This document shows, in pieces, positions 20,108 through 28,811 of a stretch of 64,000 nt of DNA; position 1 is the first letter of the stretch, and each line of letters starts with the position of its first letter. A program made the translations under genes and the position numbers. The notes beneath the pieces are model-generated. The model saw nothing but the letters and a program-made list of their open reading frames with translations. It was not told where the DNA came from and searched no databases. Where the stretch lies: NCBI GenBank assembly GCA_016930535.1, contig JAFGGN010000043.1, positions 62,001 to 126,000 on the forward strand. Direction: 5' to 3'. This DNA comes from a bacterium (lineage in GTDB: Bacteria; Zhuqueibacterota; QNDG01; JAFGCO01).

Positions 20108-22307
20108 AATTAGAAATCTGATTAATGCCTTGATGCCGGTACTTTTCGCGCAAACCCTGCTCTCAGGGCCGGCTGGCATCGATCCATATCTGAAAAAAAT
20201 GGTGATGACGGCCGGAACCGACAAAACATTCAGGCCGGAAAAAATGAACGCGCCGGCCTGCAATGTCATTATCAAGGCGGAGAATCCGGATCTCCTGAAA
20301 CGGCAGGGATTCAGTATACGTTCGGTTCACGGCCTGTTCGCGACAGCGGACGTTCCCTTGTCCATGCTGGACAAACTGGCAAGGACACCGGGTGTCCGGT
20401 CTGTCACACTGGCCCAGCCGTGCCGGTTCAATCTCGATGTCAGCATGCCGGAAATCGGAATGCCCGCTGTTTGGAACGGCCGCAATGGTCATGATGGACA
20501 TACCGGCCGAAATGTGATCGTGGGAATTTATGATACGGGCATCGACTGTGCGCATGAAGATTTTATTGATTCTGAGGGGAATACGCGCATTCTGGCCATC
20601 TGGGACCAGACCGCTTCCGGCAATCCGCCTGACGGGTTCGGATATGGTACGGAAATTCTGCAGAACGATATTCAGGCTGCGATAAACGCGGGAACGGCAT
20701 CAGGACTGGGAGGTAAGGACCTGGTCGGACACGGTACCCATGTCGCAGGCATTGCTGCAGGAAACGGCCGCGCAACCGGCAACGGCAAACCCCCGTTCGT
20801 ATATATCGGTGCCGCACCGGATGCCTATCTCATCGCTGTGAAGGGCTCTGACAATACGTCCATGCCGGATGCACAGATCCTGGACGGTCTGAATTACATA
20901 TTCAAAAAGGCCGGTGAATTCGGCATGCCCTGCGTGGTCAATCTGAGCCTCGGACGCAGGAACGGGTCCCATGACGGATGGGATAACTTCGAGCAGGCCG
21001 TGGACAGCTATCTGGACGATCCAGGACATGCCATTGTCGTTGCAGCGGGCAATGACGGTCAGGAACGAATTCACGTGATGCATGAATTCGATCCGTTTAT
21101 CGAAGACACGCTGAGCGTGCAGATCAATGTCGGTCCGAATTCTCCGGACAGGGATGATTATTTGTACCTGGAAGGATGGATCCATGCACTGTCTCCCATG
21201 GCCGTTACCATCGTCAATCCTCAGGGGTTTCGTTTCGGGCCGATTTATCCCGATGAGGTTTTCCGATATCCTGCGGAGATGCGTCCGAGGATCTATGTGG
21301 ACAATGGATCCGAAGGCGCACAGGAAAACGGGGACAAGCAGATTTTAGTTCAACTGCTCGACGCCGAAAACCATAATGAGCTCAGTCCGGGATTATGGAC
21401 CATCAAGTTCCACGATGCATCGGACAGGCTGCATTTATGGCTCACGAGCCATTCATTATCCGCTGAAATCGTCAGCGAGGTCGATTATTCGACCCTGATG
21501 AGCGAACCGGCCCATGCAAGAAGGGCCATTGCCGTGGAATCGTACATCAGCCGGACCTCCTGGCCGAACCTGTGGTCCGCTACATGGGGACCGGGCAATA
21601 TTGAGTCCGGTGAAATATCCGTGACATCCAGTCCGGGACCGTCCCGGATCAATGCCAATTATACGCACACGAACAACAAACCCGAAATTTCCGCACCCGG
21701 AGAATATATTGTTTCTGCCTATTCAGGCACATCTCTTTATTATCCCGGCGACCAGTACATATGCTGGGACGGTGTACACCGGGCTTATTCCGGGACCAGC
21801 TTCGCCGCGCCTCATATCACGGGACTGATTGCCTGTCTTTTTGAAGCCAATCCGGATTTTACGGCATCCCAGGTTCAGCTGATCCTGATCTCAACCGCCC
21901 GTTCGGATGATTTTACGGGTCCAGCATGGAACCCGCAATGGGGATTCGGGAAAGCGGACGCTGAAGCAGCCATGGACAGGACAGGTTTTGAAAATGCCGG
22001 GGATCACGATCAGCCCTTATATTTGACACCGGTCCGCAGTTATCCGAACCCGTTTAATCAGATGACGGATATTACGGTACAAATCAGCCGATCGGAGAAA
22101 ATGAAAGTGCCGTGTATGCTGCGCATCATGAATATCACCGGTCAATCGGTGCGTATATTAAGGATTGATGCTGTTCATGATAACGAACTTCATTTTCTAT
22201 GGGATGGAAAGGACGGAAACGGATTTGAACTTCCTTCCGGTATATATATCGGATTTTTTTCCAGCCGCAAAATGACTTTTTCACATAAAATGACCCTCAT
22301 GAAATAA
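20097..22307 (+). CDS. Secreted subtilisin-like serine protease (S8) with C-terminal sorting domain
   Basis: A 736-residue exported protease. It begins with a signal-like segment (MHFKIRNLINALMPVLFAQT) and a propeptide/inhibitor-like region to about 110. The S8 catalytic triad is Asp146 (GIYDTGID), His215 (GHGTHVAGIAAGN) and Ser568 (YSGTSFAAPHITG). There is an unusually long insertion between His and Ser. Residues 645-736 form a YPNPFN-type C-terminal domain (RSYPNPFNQMTDITVQI, then LPSGIYIGFFSS), as in type IX secretion or FlgD-like sorting domains. The ATG at 20097 overlaps the xerD stop by 11 bases. Probable function: extracellular or cell-surface protein degradation. Confidence 0.9.
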   Translation: MHFKIRNLINALMPVLFAQTLLSGPAGIDPYLKKMVMTAGTDKTFRPEKMNAPACNVIIKAENPDLLKRQGFSIRSVHGLFATADVPLSMLDKLARTPGVRSVTLAQPCRFNLDVSMPEIGMPAVWNGRNGHDGHTGRNVIVGIYDTGIDCAHEDFIDSEGNTRILAIWDQTASGNPPDGFGYGTEILQNDIQAAINAGTASGLGGKDLVGHGTHVAGIAAGNGRATGNGKPPFVYIGAAPDAYLIAVKGSDNTSMPDAQILDGLNYIFKKAGEFGMPCVVNLSLGRRNGSHDGWDNFEQAVDSYLDDPGHAIVVAAGNDGQERIHVMHEFDPFIEDTLSVQINVGPNSPDRDDYLYLEGWIHALSPMAVTIVNPQGFRFGPIYPDEVFRYPAEMRPRIYVDNGSEGAQENGDKQILVQLLDAENHNELSPGLWTIKFHDASDRLHLWLTSHSLSAEIVSEVDYSTLMSEPAHARRAIAVESYISRTSWPNLWSATWGPGNIESGEISVTSSPGPSRINANYTHTNNKPEISAPGEYIVSAYSGTSLYYPGDQYICWDGVHRAYSGTSFAAPHITGLIACLFEANPDFTASQVQLILISTARSDDFTGPAWNPQWGFGKADAEAAMDRTGFENAGDHDQPLYLTPVRSYPNPFNQMTDITVQISRSEKMKVPCMLRIMNITGQSVRILRIDAVHDNELHFLWDGKDGNGFELPSGIYIGFFSSRKMTFSHKMTLMK

Positions 22308-22320
22308 ATTCCGAAACTTT

Positions 22321-22349
22321 TTGCACTTATCAATCGTAAATTAATGTAA
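22321..22349 (+). promoter_or_regulatory. Possible promoter of the tetR-efflux operon
   Basis: TTGCAC at 22321-22326 is followed 17 bases later by ATGTAA at 22344-22349, a weak -10. The inverted-repeat operator lies immediately downstream, as expected for a repressor-controlled promoter. Assigned by pattern and position only. Confidence 0.3.
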
Positions 22350-22352
22350 TGA

Positions 22353-22364
22353 CTGACTGGTCAG
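22353..22364. promoter_or_regulatory. Putative TetR-family operator
   Basis: The sequence CTGACTGGTCAG has perfect five-base arms (CTGAC/GTCAG) around a two-base centre, preceded by a further GA. It lies 36 bases before the start of a TetR-type regulator gene that heads an efflux operon. This is the usual place for an autoregulatory operator. Binding by this regulator is inferred. Confidence 0.5.
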
Positions 22365-22400
22365 ATTTTGACTAATTGGTTCAATCAATGGCGAGGCATC

Positions 22401-23042
22401 ATGGAAAACAGCATTTCCAGGAAGGAACTGGAAAAGGAAGCCCGGATCAAAGATATTCTTGACACGGCTGCCAGATTGTTTGCACATAAGGACTTTCACA
22501 GCGTGACGGTCGATGAAATCGCGGAACAGGTCGGCCTGTCAAAAGGAACCATTTATTTATATTTCGACACCAAGGAGAACCTGTTTTTTTCAATCCTTGT
22601 CGACAGGACAAAGGGTTTGCTGCAGGAGCTGAACGAGGCGATTCAATCCGAACCGGATTTTCTGAAATGCCTTGAAAATTACATACGGACATTTTTCAGG
22701 TATTTTGAAAGACATGAAGCCTATTTCAAACTGATGCATTCGGAAAAAACCAGAGCGAGCCTGGAGGCCCATATTCAGATGCATCAATATGCCCAGGAAG
22801 TACTGAACGATTTTATTGAAAATATATGCAGGCTGATTCAGAAAGGCTTGGATGACGGACGGCTGAGACCGATCCCGGTATTGTCCATGGCAAAAATGCT
22901 GACGGGTCTGCTGAATACGTTCACGTTCTACAGGATTTTCGCTTCACAGAACCGTCCGGTTGAAGAAGAAACCAAAATGATCCTGGATTTATTTTTAAAC
23001 GGGACCATTAAAACCGATGATTCCTCAGGAGGAGTTCGATGA
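22401..23042 (+). CDS. TetR/AcrR family transcriptional regulator of the efflux operon
   Basis: A 213-residue regulator with an N-terminal TetR DNA-binding domain. The helix-turn-helix lies at about residues 32-53 (VTVDEIAEQVGLSKGTIYLY). The ligand-binding C-terminal helical domain ends near 205. The ATG at 22401 follows a GAGG site; the frame continues upstream to 22368 but lacks support there. Its stop overlaps the ATG of the TolC-type gene (ATGA). By position it most likely represses the whole tetR-tolC-adaptor-pump unit and is released by an inducer, as for AcrR-like proteins. Confidence 0.93.
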   Translation: MENSISRKELEKEARIKDILDTAARLFAHKDFHSVTVDEIAEQVGLSKGTIYLYFDTKENLFFSILVDRTKGLLQELNEAIQSEPDFLKCLENYIRTFFRYFERHEAYFKLMHSEKTRASLEAHIQMHQYAQEVLNDFIENICRLIQKGLDDGRLRPIPVLSMAKMLTGLLNTFTFYRIFASQNRPVEEETKMILDLFLNGTIKTDDSSGGVR

Positions 23043-24430
23043 GAATGAAGGCTGTTATTTTTTTGATGATCATGACAGGCGGTATCGGCCGTCTGTCATC
23101 GCAAGAATCGATGCAGATGCTGACGCTCGAAAAAAGTATGGATATTGCATTAAAAAGCAATCCGGACCTGCTTATTGCGGAAAAGGAATGGAAAAAGGCC
23201 AGGGCCGGGATCTGGGAGGCCTATTCGGCCGTGCTTCCCAGCGTGGATGCGAGCGCCAATTTTCAGCATGCGTGGGATATTCAAACCAGCAGAATACCGA
23301 ATTTTCTGAAACCCATGCTGGGCCCGCTGGCACCCCTGATTCCGGATCTGCCGCCAATGGATGATTATGTTGAATTGTCGTTCGGTATGGAAAACACCGT
23401 TTCCTACGGTGCCATGCTCACGCAGCCGCTGTTTCTGGGCGGTGCGGGCATCGCAGGCATCAAAATGGCGCATGCGGGTGCACGGGCAGCCGAACAGAAT
23501 CTGAATACCCGGCGTCAGAACCTGATTTATCAGGTTGCGGATGCATTCTATGCATGCCTTCTGATGCAGGAACTGGTGCAGGTCCAGACGGATGCATTGA
23601 AACAGGCCGAGAAGAATCTGGACATTGTCAGAAAGCGGTACGATGTCGGCAGTGCATCGGGTTTCGACAAAATGCGGGCAGAGGTCGAAGTGGCCAATCT
23701 GAAGCCGGAACTGATCGGTGCCAGGAACAATCATCATGTGGCCCTGACCGGACTCAAGATGATTCTGGGTCTGAGTGAAACCGACCGCATCGGCCTGGAT
23801 GGTGAACTGAGTTTCGAATATGACGAATACGGCCTGACCGGTTTGCAGGAACTGCAGAATCTGGCCGTTCTGAACCGCCCGGAAATCCATGCGCTGCGCT
23901 CCCAAAAACAGATCACGCTGAACGGTGTGCGCCTGGCGAGAAGTCAGTTTATGCCGAAGCTCTTCTTTTCGACCGATTATTCGTTTCTGGATATGCGGAA
24001 CGATTACAAGTTCAAACAGGAACATTTCAGCAAAGGATTTACATCCGCGCTCAGTCTTCAGATTCCCGTTTTCCACGGGATGAAAAACTGCAAGCAGCTT
24101 CAAAAAGCCACACTGGATCATAAAATCATGCAGGATACCGAAAAACAGGTCGTGGACGGCATCAAGGCGGAAGTGGAGAATGCCTATCATAAATTCGAGG
24201 AAACCAAAGAAAAATTTCAGGCAGCGAGGGAATCGATCGATATGGCGACGGAAGCCATGCGTCTGGCCAATTTGACTTATGAAGAAGGGGCAAGCACACA
24301 GCTCGATGTGCTGAGTTCCCAGCTGGCCCTCACGAGGGCAAGAATGAACTACGCATCGGCCCTCTACGAATACCAGATGGCGCGTTACCGGATCAGGAAG
24401 GTAACCGGTGCATTGAATGGCCTATTATAA
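23039..24430 (+). CDS. TolC-family outer-membrane efflux channel
   Basis: A 463-residue outer-membrane factor that forms the exit duct of the pump. The signal peptide covers about residues 1-22. Two repeats of the OEP domain follow, each with long coiled-coil helices (EQNLNTRRQNLIYQVADAFY and KQVVDGIKAEVENAYHKFEE). Family features include LTLEKSMDIALKSNPDLLIA near the N-terminus and YEEGASTQLDVLSSQLALT near the end. It overlaps the regulator gene by four bases and precedes the adaptor by 22 bases. Confidence 0.93.
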   Translation: MRMKAVIFLMIMTGGIGRLSSQESMQMLTLEKSMDIALKSNPDLLIAEKEWKKARAGIWEAYSAVLPSVDASANFQHAWDIQTSRIPNFLKPMLGPLAPLIPDLPPMDDYVELSFGMENTVSYGAMLTQPLFLGGAGIAGIKMAHAGARAAEQNLNTRRQNLIYQVADAFYACLLMQELVQVQTDALKQAEKNLDIVRKRYDVGSASGFDKMRAEVEVANLKPELIGARNNHHVALTGLKMILGLSETDRIGLDGELSFEYDEYGLTGLQELQNLAVLNRPEIHALRSQKQITLNGVRLARSQFMPKLFFSTDYSFLDMRNDYKFKQEHFSKGFTSALSLQIPVFHGMKNCKQLQKATLDHKIMQDTEKQVVDGIKAEVENAYHKFEETKEKFQAARESIDMATEAMRLANLTYEEGASTQLDVLSSQLALTRARMNYASALYEYQMARYRIRKVTGALNGLL

Positions 24431-24452
24431 TCATTGTATACGGAGAAAAATC

Positions 24453-25577
24453 ATGAAAATGCGATTTGTCTTATTCAGTCTGATTGGTACTGCTGTCCTC
24501 ATTTCCGGATGCCAGCAGAATAAAACCGAAGATGAACAGGCAGCCATTCCTGTGGCCGTTACGGAAATTCAGGCCGGCAATGTCGTTCAGACACTCAATT
24601 ACAACGGGGATATCAGGGCCGAACAGGAAGTGAAAGTGTTCTCGAAAATACCCGACAGAATCGAGAGATACAATGTCGACGAAGGTGACTTTATCAGAAA
24701 AGGCGATATCATAGCAGTGATCCGGGCGACCACGATCGAACAAATAGTCAAACAGGCCGAAGCAGGCTACAATGCAGTTGTCGTTCAGGCAGGCAATATG
24801 AAAACCGAATACGACCGCGCGGTACGGCTTCATGAGGAAGACGCCATGAGTCAGCAGCAGTTCGACGCGGTACAGACCCAGTATGAAGCAGTCAATGCCC
24901 AGCTCATGCAGGCTGAGGCCGGCCTCGTCAGTGCAAAAAGCCAGTATGCCGATGCCATGATTTCAGCACCGATTGCCGGCATTATCGGGCAACGCTTCTA
25001 TGAACCGGGTGACATGGCCGCACCCGCTCTGCCGGTTGTGTCCATCGTTCAGATGAACCGCGTCAAGGTCGAATGCGAAGCAACGGAACAGGACCTGGGA
25101 AGGCTTGCGACGGGACAAAAAGCGGAAATACGGGTCAGGAGCTTTCCGGATGAAAGTTTCACGGGAAAATTAAATAAAATCAGTCCGGTTCTGGATCCCC
25201 TGACGCGGATGGCAAAAATTGAGGTGCTTCTGGACAATCCGGATCATAAACTGAAACCAGGTATGTATGCTGAAGCGGAGATCACGACAGGGGTTCTGGA
25301 AAACACGCTGGTTGTCCCCAGAAACGCGGTCATAGAGAGCACGACACTGAAAGCCACGGACGGCACGGAAAAGGTTGAAAAAAATTACTTTGTTTATATT
25401 GTCAGCGATTCGATGACCGCGGTTCAGAGGCAGCTTCAGGTCGACTATGTGAATCACCGGGTCATTGCGGTTCATGAAGGCGTAAAACTGGGAGAAAAAC
25501 TGGTGACCGCCGGACAAAACAATCTGCGTGACGGACTTCCGGTTATAATTCCTTCCGAGCAGGAGGCCGAAAAATGA
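24453..25577 (+). CDS. RND efflux periplasmic adaptor lipoprotein (MFP/HlyD family)
   Basis: A 374-residue membrane-fusion protein linking the inner-membrane pump to the TolC-type channel. The lipobox LISGC puts the acylated cysteine near residue 20. The order is a barrel-sandwich (lipoyl-like) half, an alpha-hairpin at about 90-150, the second lipoyl half (SAPIAGIIGQRFYEPGDMAA), a beta-barrel and a membrane-proximal domain. The start ATG at 24453 follows a CGGAG site and gives the lipoprotein signal; the upstream in-frame ATG at 24417 is inside tolC. The stop overlaps the pump gene by four bases. Confidence 0.93.
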   Translation: MKMRFVLFSLIGTAVLISGCQQNKTEDEQAAIPVAVTEIQAGNVVQTLNYNGDIRAEQEVKVFSKIPDRIERYNVDEGDFIRKGDIIAVIRATTIEQIVKQAEAGYNAVVVQAGNMKTEYDRAVRLHEEDAMSQQQFDAVQTQYEAVNAQLMQAEAGLVSAKSQYADAMISAPIAGIIGQRFYEPGDMAAPALPVVSIVQMNRVKVECEATEQDLGRLATGQKAEIRVRSFPDESFTGKLNKISPVLDPLTRMAKIEVLLDNPDHKLKPGMYAEAEITTGVLENTLVVPRNAVIESTTLKATDGTEKVEKNYFVYIVSDSMTAVQRQLQVDYVNHRVIAVHEGVKLGEKLVTAGQNNLRDGLPVIIPSEQEAEK

Positions 25578-28500
25578 AGATGACACAGACGGCCATCAAG
25601 CGTGGCGTGACTTTCATGATGATCTATATCATCGCCGTCGGTTTCGGGCTTTTTTCATTGAACCGGCTGCGAGTGGATCTGTATCCGAAACTCGATTTCC
25701 CGGTCATTGCGGTCATCACCCAGTATACGGGTGTCGGTCCGTTTGACATCGAAACCGTGGTGACACGGCCGATCGAAGAAACCGTGGCTTCGGTTCAGAA
25801 TGTCAAGACCGTGAATTCCCAGTCACGGCAGGGTTTGTCCCTCATCATGCTCGAATTTGAATGGGGCTCGGACATGGATCAGGCGGAAATCGATGTCCGT
25901 AATTCATTGGACTGGGTCGATGATTATCTGCCCGACGGTGTCACGGACCCACTGGTTTTCGCCTTCGATCCCTCCATGCAGCCCATCGGTTTTTATACGA
26001 TCGGATCGAATATGCATGGACTGGCCGAGCTGCGGCGTATTTCTGAGCTCGAAATCGAACCCAGGCTGGAACGGATTCCCGGCGTGGCTTCCGCATCCAC
26101 GATCGGAGGACTGCAGCGCGAGATCAAGGTGCTGGTCGATCCGGTTCGCATGCGCGCGCATCATGTTTCCATTCAGCAGGTGGAGGCCGCGCTTCAGATG
26201 AACAATCTTCAGATGCCATCCGGGTGGATCGAGAATGATGTCCGGGAATTCACGATTCAGACACTGGGTGAGTATACCAATATCGAACAGATTGAAAATA
26301 CGGCGGTTATGTCCCTTGGAGAAACCGTGCTTCGGGTCAAGGACGTGGCCGATGTGGAAGACGGCTTTGTTGAGACGCGAAGCAAGGTATGGACCAACAG
26401 CAAACCAGCCGTGATACTGATTGTACAGCGCCAGTCCGATGCCAATACGGTCGCTGTTACCCGCGAGTTCCAGGAACGTCTTCCCGGTATTCTCGAGGAA
26501 CTGCCCAAAGGTGTTTCGATCGATACGGTATGGGAACAGGCGCAGTTTATCAACCGGTCCATGTCCAATCTGGGAACCACGGCCATTCAGGCCATCATAC
26601 TGGCGGTTCTGGTTCTGCTGTTTTTCCTGCGGCATATGAAAAGCGCCCTGATTGTCGCCTTGTCCATTCCCATATCCATTATCGTTACATTTGCGGTCAT
26701 GGATCAGGCGGGTCTCACACTGAACATGATTTCGATGGCGGGTCTTGCACTGGCTGTCGGATTGCTTGTGGATAACTCGATCGTGGTTCTCGAATCCATT
26801 TTCAGGCACCGGGAAATGGGGAAAGAGGCGAGGGATGCTGCGGAAATCGGCAGCAGTGAAGTGGCCATGGCCATCACGGCATCCACATTGACCACCATTT
26901 CCGTTTTTGTGCCGATCCTGTTTGTACCCGGACTGGCAGGAGAAATGTTCAATGATATGGTGGTCACCATCTGTTTTTCACTGGCCGCTTCGCTCCTGGT
27001 TGCCCTGACACTGGTTCCGCTTCTGGCGTCCCGTTTATTGACGCTGGGCGATGCGTCCGATCATGAATACACCGGCCGTTACCGGACGCTTCAATCCGTC
27101 AGCAAACGCATCGGTGCATGGATCGAGTCTTTGCGCGCTTTATACCTGCACGTTCTGGACCGGGCCCTGGAACATCGAAAAGCCGTACTGCTCTATACGG
27201 GAGGCGCACTCATTCTTTCGCTTGCCCTTCTTTTCACGCGGGGCGGGGAGTTCCTTCCGCGCAGTGATATGGGTTATGTTCAGATGGCCATTGACAGATC
27301 CCCGGGAACGAGTCTGACGGCCATGGAAAAAAGCGTCAAGGAGCTGGAGCAGCTGCTGATCGAAAATATCCCTGAAAGTGAAATGACGTACACCAATTTC
27401 GGGCAGGGTGAGGGTGTTTTTGCCGCATTCTCCACGACAGCTTCGAACCAGGGCGATGTGATGGTCAGGGTGACCCCAAGATCCCAGCGAAAGCGAAGCG
27501 TGGATGAAATCAACGAAGCACTGCGGGAAAAAGTCAAAAATATTCCTGATCTTGAAGTCCGGTTTGAGGACCGCGGTGAACAGGCTTTTATGGGCAGCGG
27601 TTCGGATATCGCCGTGGAAATTTTCGGACATGATCTCGATGTAGCGGAAGCCCTGGCCAATGAAGTAGCCGCAAAGGTTGAAAGTATCGATGGCATCGTG
27701 AATGTGGAGATCAGCCTGAAAGAGGCAGCTCCCGATCTGAAGATACAGCTTGACCGTGACCGGGTTGCGGACCTGAGCCTTTCAACCGCCCAAATCGGGC
27801 AGGTCATCTCAAGCAGCATCCTTGGACGGGTGGTAACGCAGTATCGGGACAAGGGGGATGAGTTTGATGTGCGTGTGCAACTGAAAAAGGATGCCAGGCA
27901 GAACATTACCGATCTGCAGAACATCCTGATCATGACGCCTTCGGGAAAGCAGATTCCCCTGCGTGCAGTCGCGAATATCGATTACGGCATCGCACCGACC
28001 GAAATTGTCCGTGAAGACCAGGAACGGAAAGTGACCGTGAGCATCGATGTATCAGGCAGGGACCTGCGTAAAACGACCTCGGATGTTCAAAAAGCGATCA
28101 AGACCGTGGCCGTACCCAATGATTTCCGTATAGAAATCGGAGGAACCGCCGAAGATATGATGGAATCGTTCATGTTTCTTGGCGTGGCCTTTCTCGTGGC
28201 CATGATTCTGACGTACATGGTGATGGCGTCTCAGTTTGAATCACTGCTCGATCCGTTCATTATTCTGTTTACCATCCCCTTGTCCATGATCGGTGTTTCA
28301 CTGGGGCTCTTTCTCACCGGCACGACCTTATCGGTGATGTCCCTGATCGGTATTATCATGCTGGTGGGCATTATCGTGAACAATGGCATTGTTCTGGTGG
28401 ATTACATCAATCAGCTGCGTGAACAGGGATTGCCCATGCTGCAGGCCATTCATGAAGCGGGCTCTGCCAGAATGCGTCCCGTGCTGATGACTGCGCTCAC

Positions 28501-28702
28501 GACGATCCTGGCCATGGTACCGCTGGCCCTGGGTCTCGGGGAAAGCGGCGAAGCCTGGTCACCCATGGCCAGATCCGTGATCGGAGGACTGGTCGTGGGT
28601 ACGGTTCTTACGCTGGTCATCATTCCCGTGATTTACGCATCCATCGAGACATATGTCACGAAACGCAGGGAAAAAAGACGTCTGAAAAAACTGAACGCCT
28701 GA
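25574..28702 (+). CDS. RND-family multidrug efflux permease (AcrB/HAE1-like)
   Basis: A 1042-residue inner-membrane proton-driven pump. It shows the twofold RND layout: TM1 at about 12-30, a large periplasmic porter loop, TM2-TM6 (335-480), a second loop, and TM8-TM12 (870-1020). The TM4 motif GLALAVGLLVDNSIVVLE (near residues 388-405) has one Asp of the proton relay. The TM11/12 block GIIMLVGIIVNNGIVLVDYI matches HAE1-type pumps. Substrates cannot be inferred. It is the last gene of the regulator-channel-adaptor-pump operon and is followed by a hairpin. Confidence 0.95.
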   Translation: MKMTQTAIKRGVTFMMIYIIAVGFGLFSLNRLRVDLYPKLDFPVIAVITQYTGVGPFDIETVVTRPIEETVASVQNVKTVNSQSRQGLSLIMLEFEWGSDMDQAEIDVRNSLDWVDDYLPDGVTDPLVFAFDPSMQPIGFYTIGSNMHGLAELRRISELEIEPRLERIPGVASASTIGGLQREIKVLVDPVRMRAHHVSIQQVEAALQMNNLQMPSGWIENDVREFTIQTLGEYTNIEQIENTAVMSLGETVLRVKDVADVEDGFVETRSKVWTNSKPAVILIVQRQSDANTVAVTREFQERLPGILEELPKGVSIDTVWEQAQFINRSMSNLGTTAIQAIILAVLVLLFFLRHMKSALIVALSIPISIIVTFAVMDQAGLTLNMISMAGLALAVGLLVDNSIVVLESIFRHREMGKEARDAAEIGSSEVAMAITASTLTTISVFVPILFVPGLAGEMFNDMVVTICFSLAASLLVALTLVPLLASRLLTLGDASDHEYTGRYRTLQSVSKRIGAWIESLRALYLHVLDRALEHRKAVLLYTGGALILSLALLFTRGGEFLPRSDMGYVQMAIDRSPGTSLTAMEKSVKELEQLLIENIPESEMTYTNFGQGEGVFAAFSTTASNQGDVMVRVTPRSQRKRSVDEINEALREKVKNIPDLEVRFEDRGEQAFMGSGSDIAVEIFGHDLDVAEALANEVAAKVESIDGIVNVEISLKEAAPDLKIQLDRDRVADLSLSTAQIGQVISSSILGRVVTQYRDKGDEFDVRVQLKKDARQNITDLQNILIMTPSGKQIPLRAVANIDYGIAPTEIVREDQERKVTVSIDVSGRDLRKTTSDVQKAIKTVAVPNDFRIEIGGTAEDMMESFMFLGVAFLVAMILTYMVMASQFESLLDPFIILFTIPLSMIGVSLGLFLTGTTLSVMSLIGIIMLVGIIVNNGIVLVDYINQLREQGLPMLQAIHEAGSARMRPVLMTALTTILAMVPLALGLGESGEAWSPMARSVIGGLVVGTVLTLVIIPVIYASIETYVTKRREKRRLKKLNA

Positions 28703-28740
28703 TCCGGGCACATTGTTATCTGAACTGGATCCTATTTTGT

Positions 28741-28790
28741 ACAGCCCGTTATTCAGAATGATGCGTCATGCTGGATAGCGGGCTGTATTT
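28741..28790 (+). terminator. Hairpin after the efflux operon, probable terminator
   Basis: Arms at 28741-28754 (ACAGCCCGTTATTC) and 28773-28786 (GGATAGCGGGCTGT) pair over 14 positions with two G-U pairs. A small inner stem (ATGA/TCAT) extends it. Only a short ATTTTG tail follows, so termination may be partial. Confidence 0.5.
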
Positions 28791-28811
28791 TGCCGATCGA
28801 TCCGTCACTGG

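Noticed and set aside
23150..24190. 346-residue open frame on the minus strand
   Set aside because: It lies wholly antisense to the TolC-type gene, which has clear family motifs. The translation is rich in His, Gln and Arg without any domain, as expected of a shadow frame.
25904..26809. 301-residue minus-strand open frame
   Set aside because: Antisense to the RND pump gene, compositionally odd, no motif.
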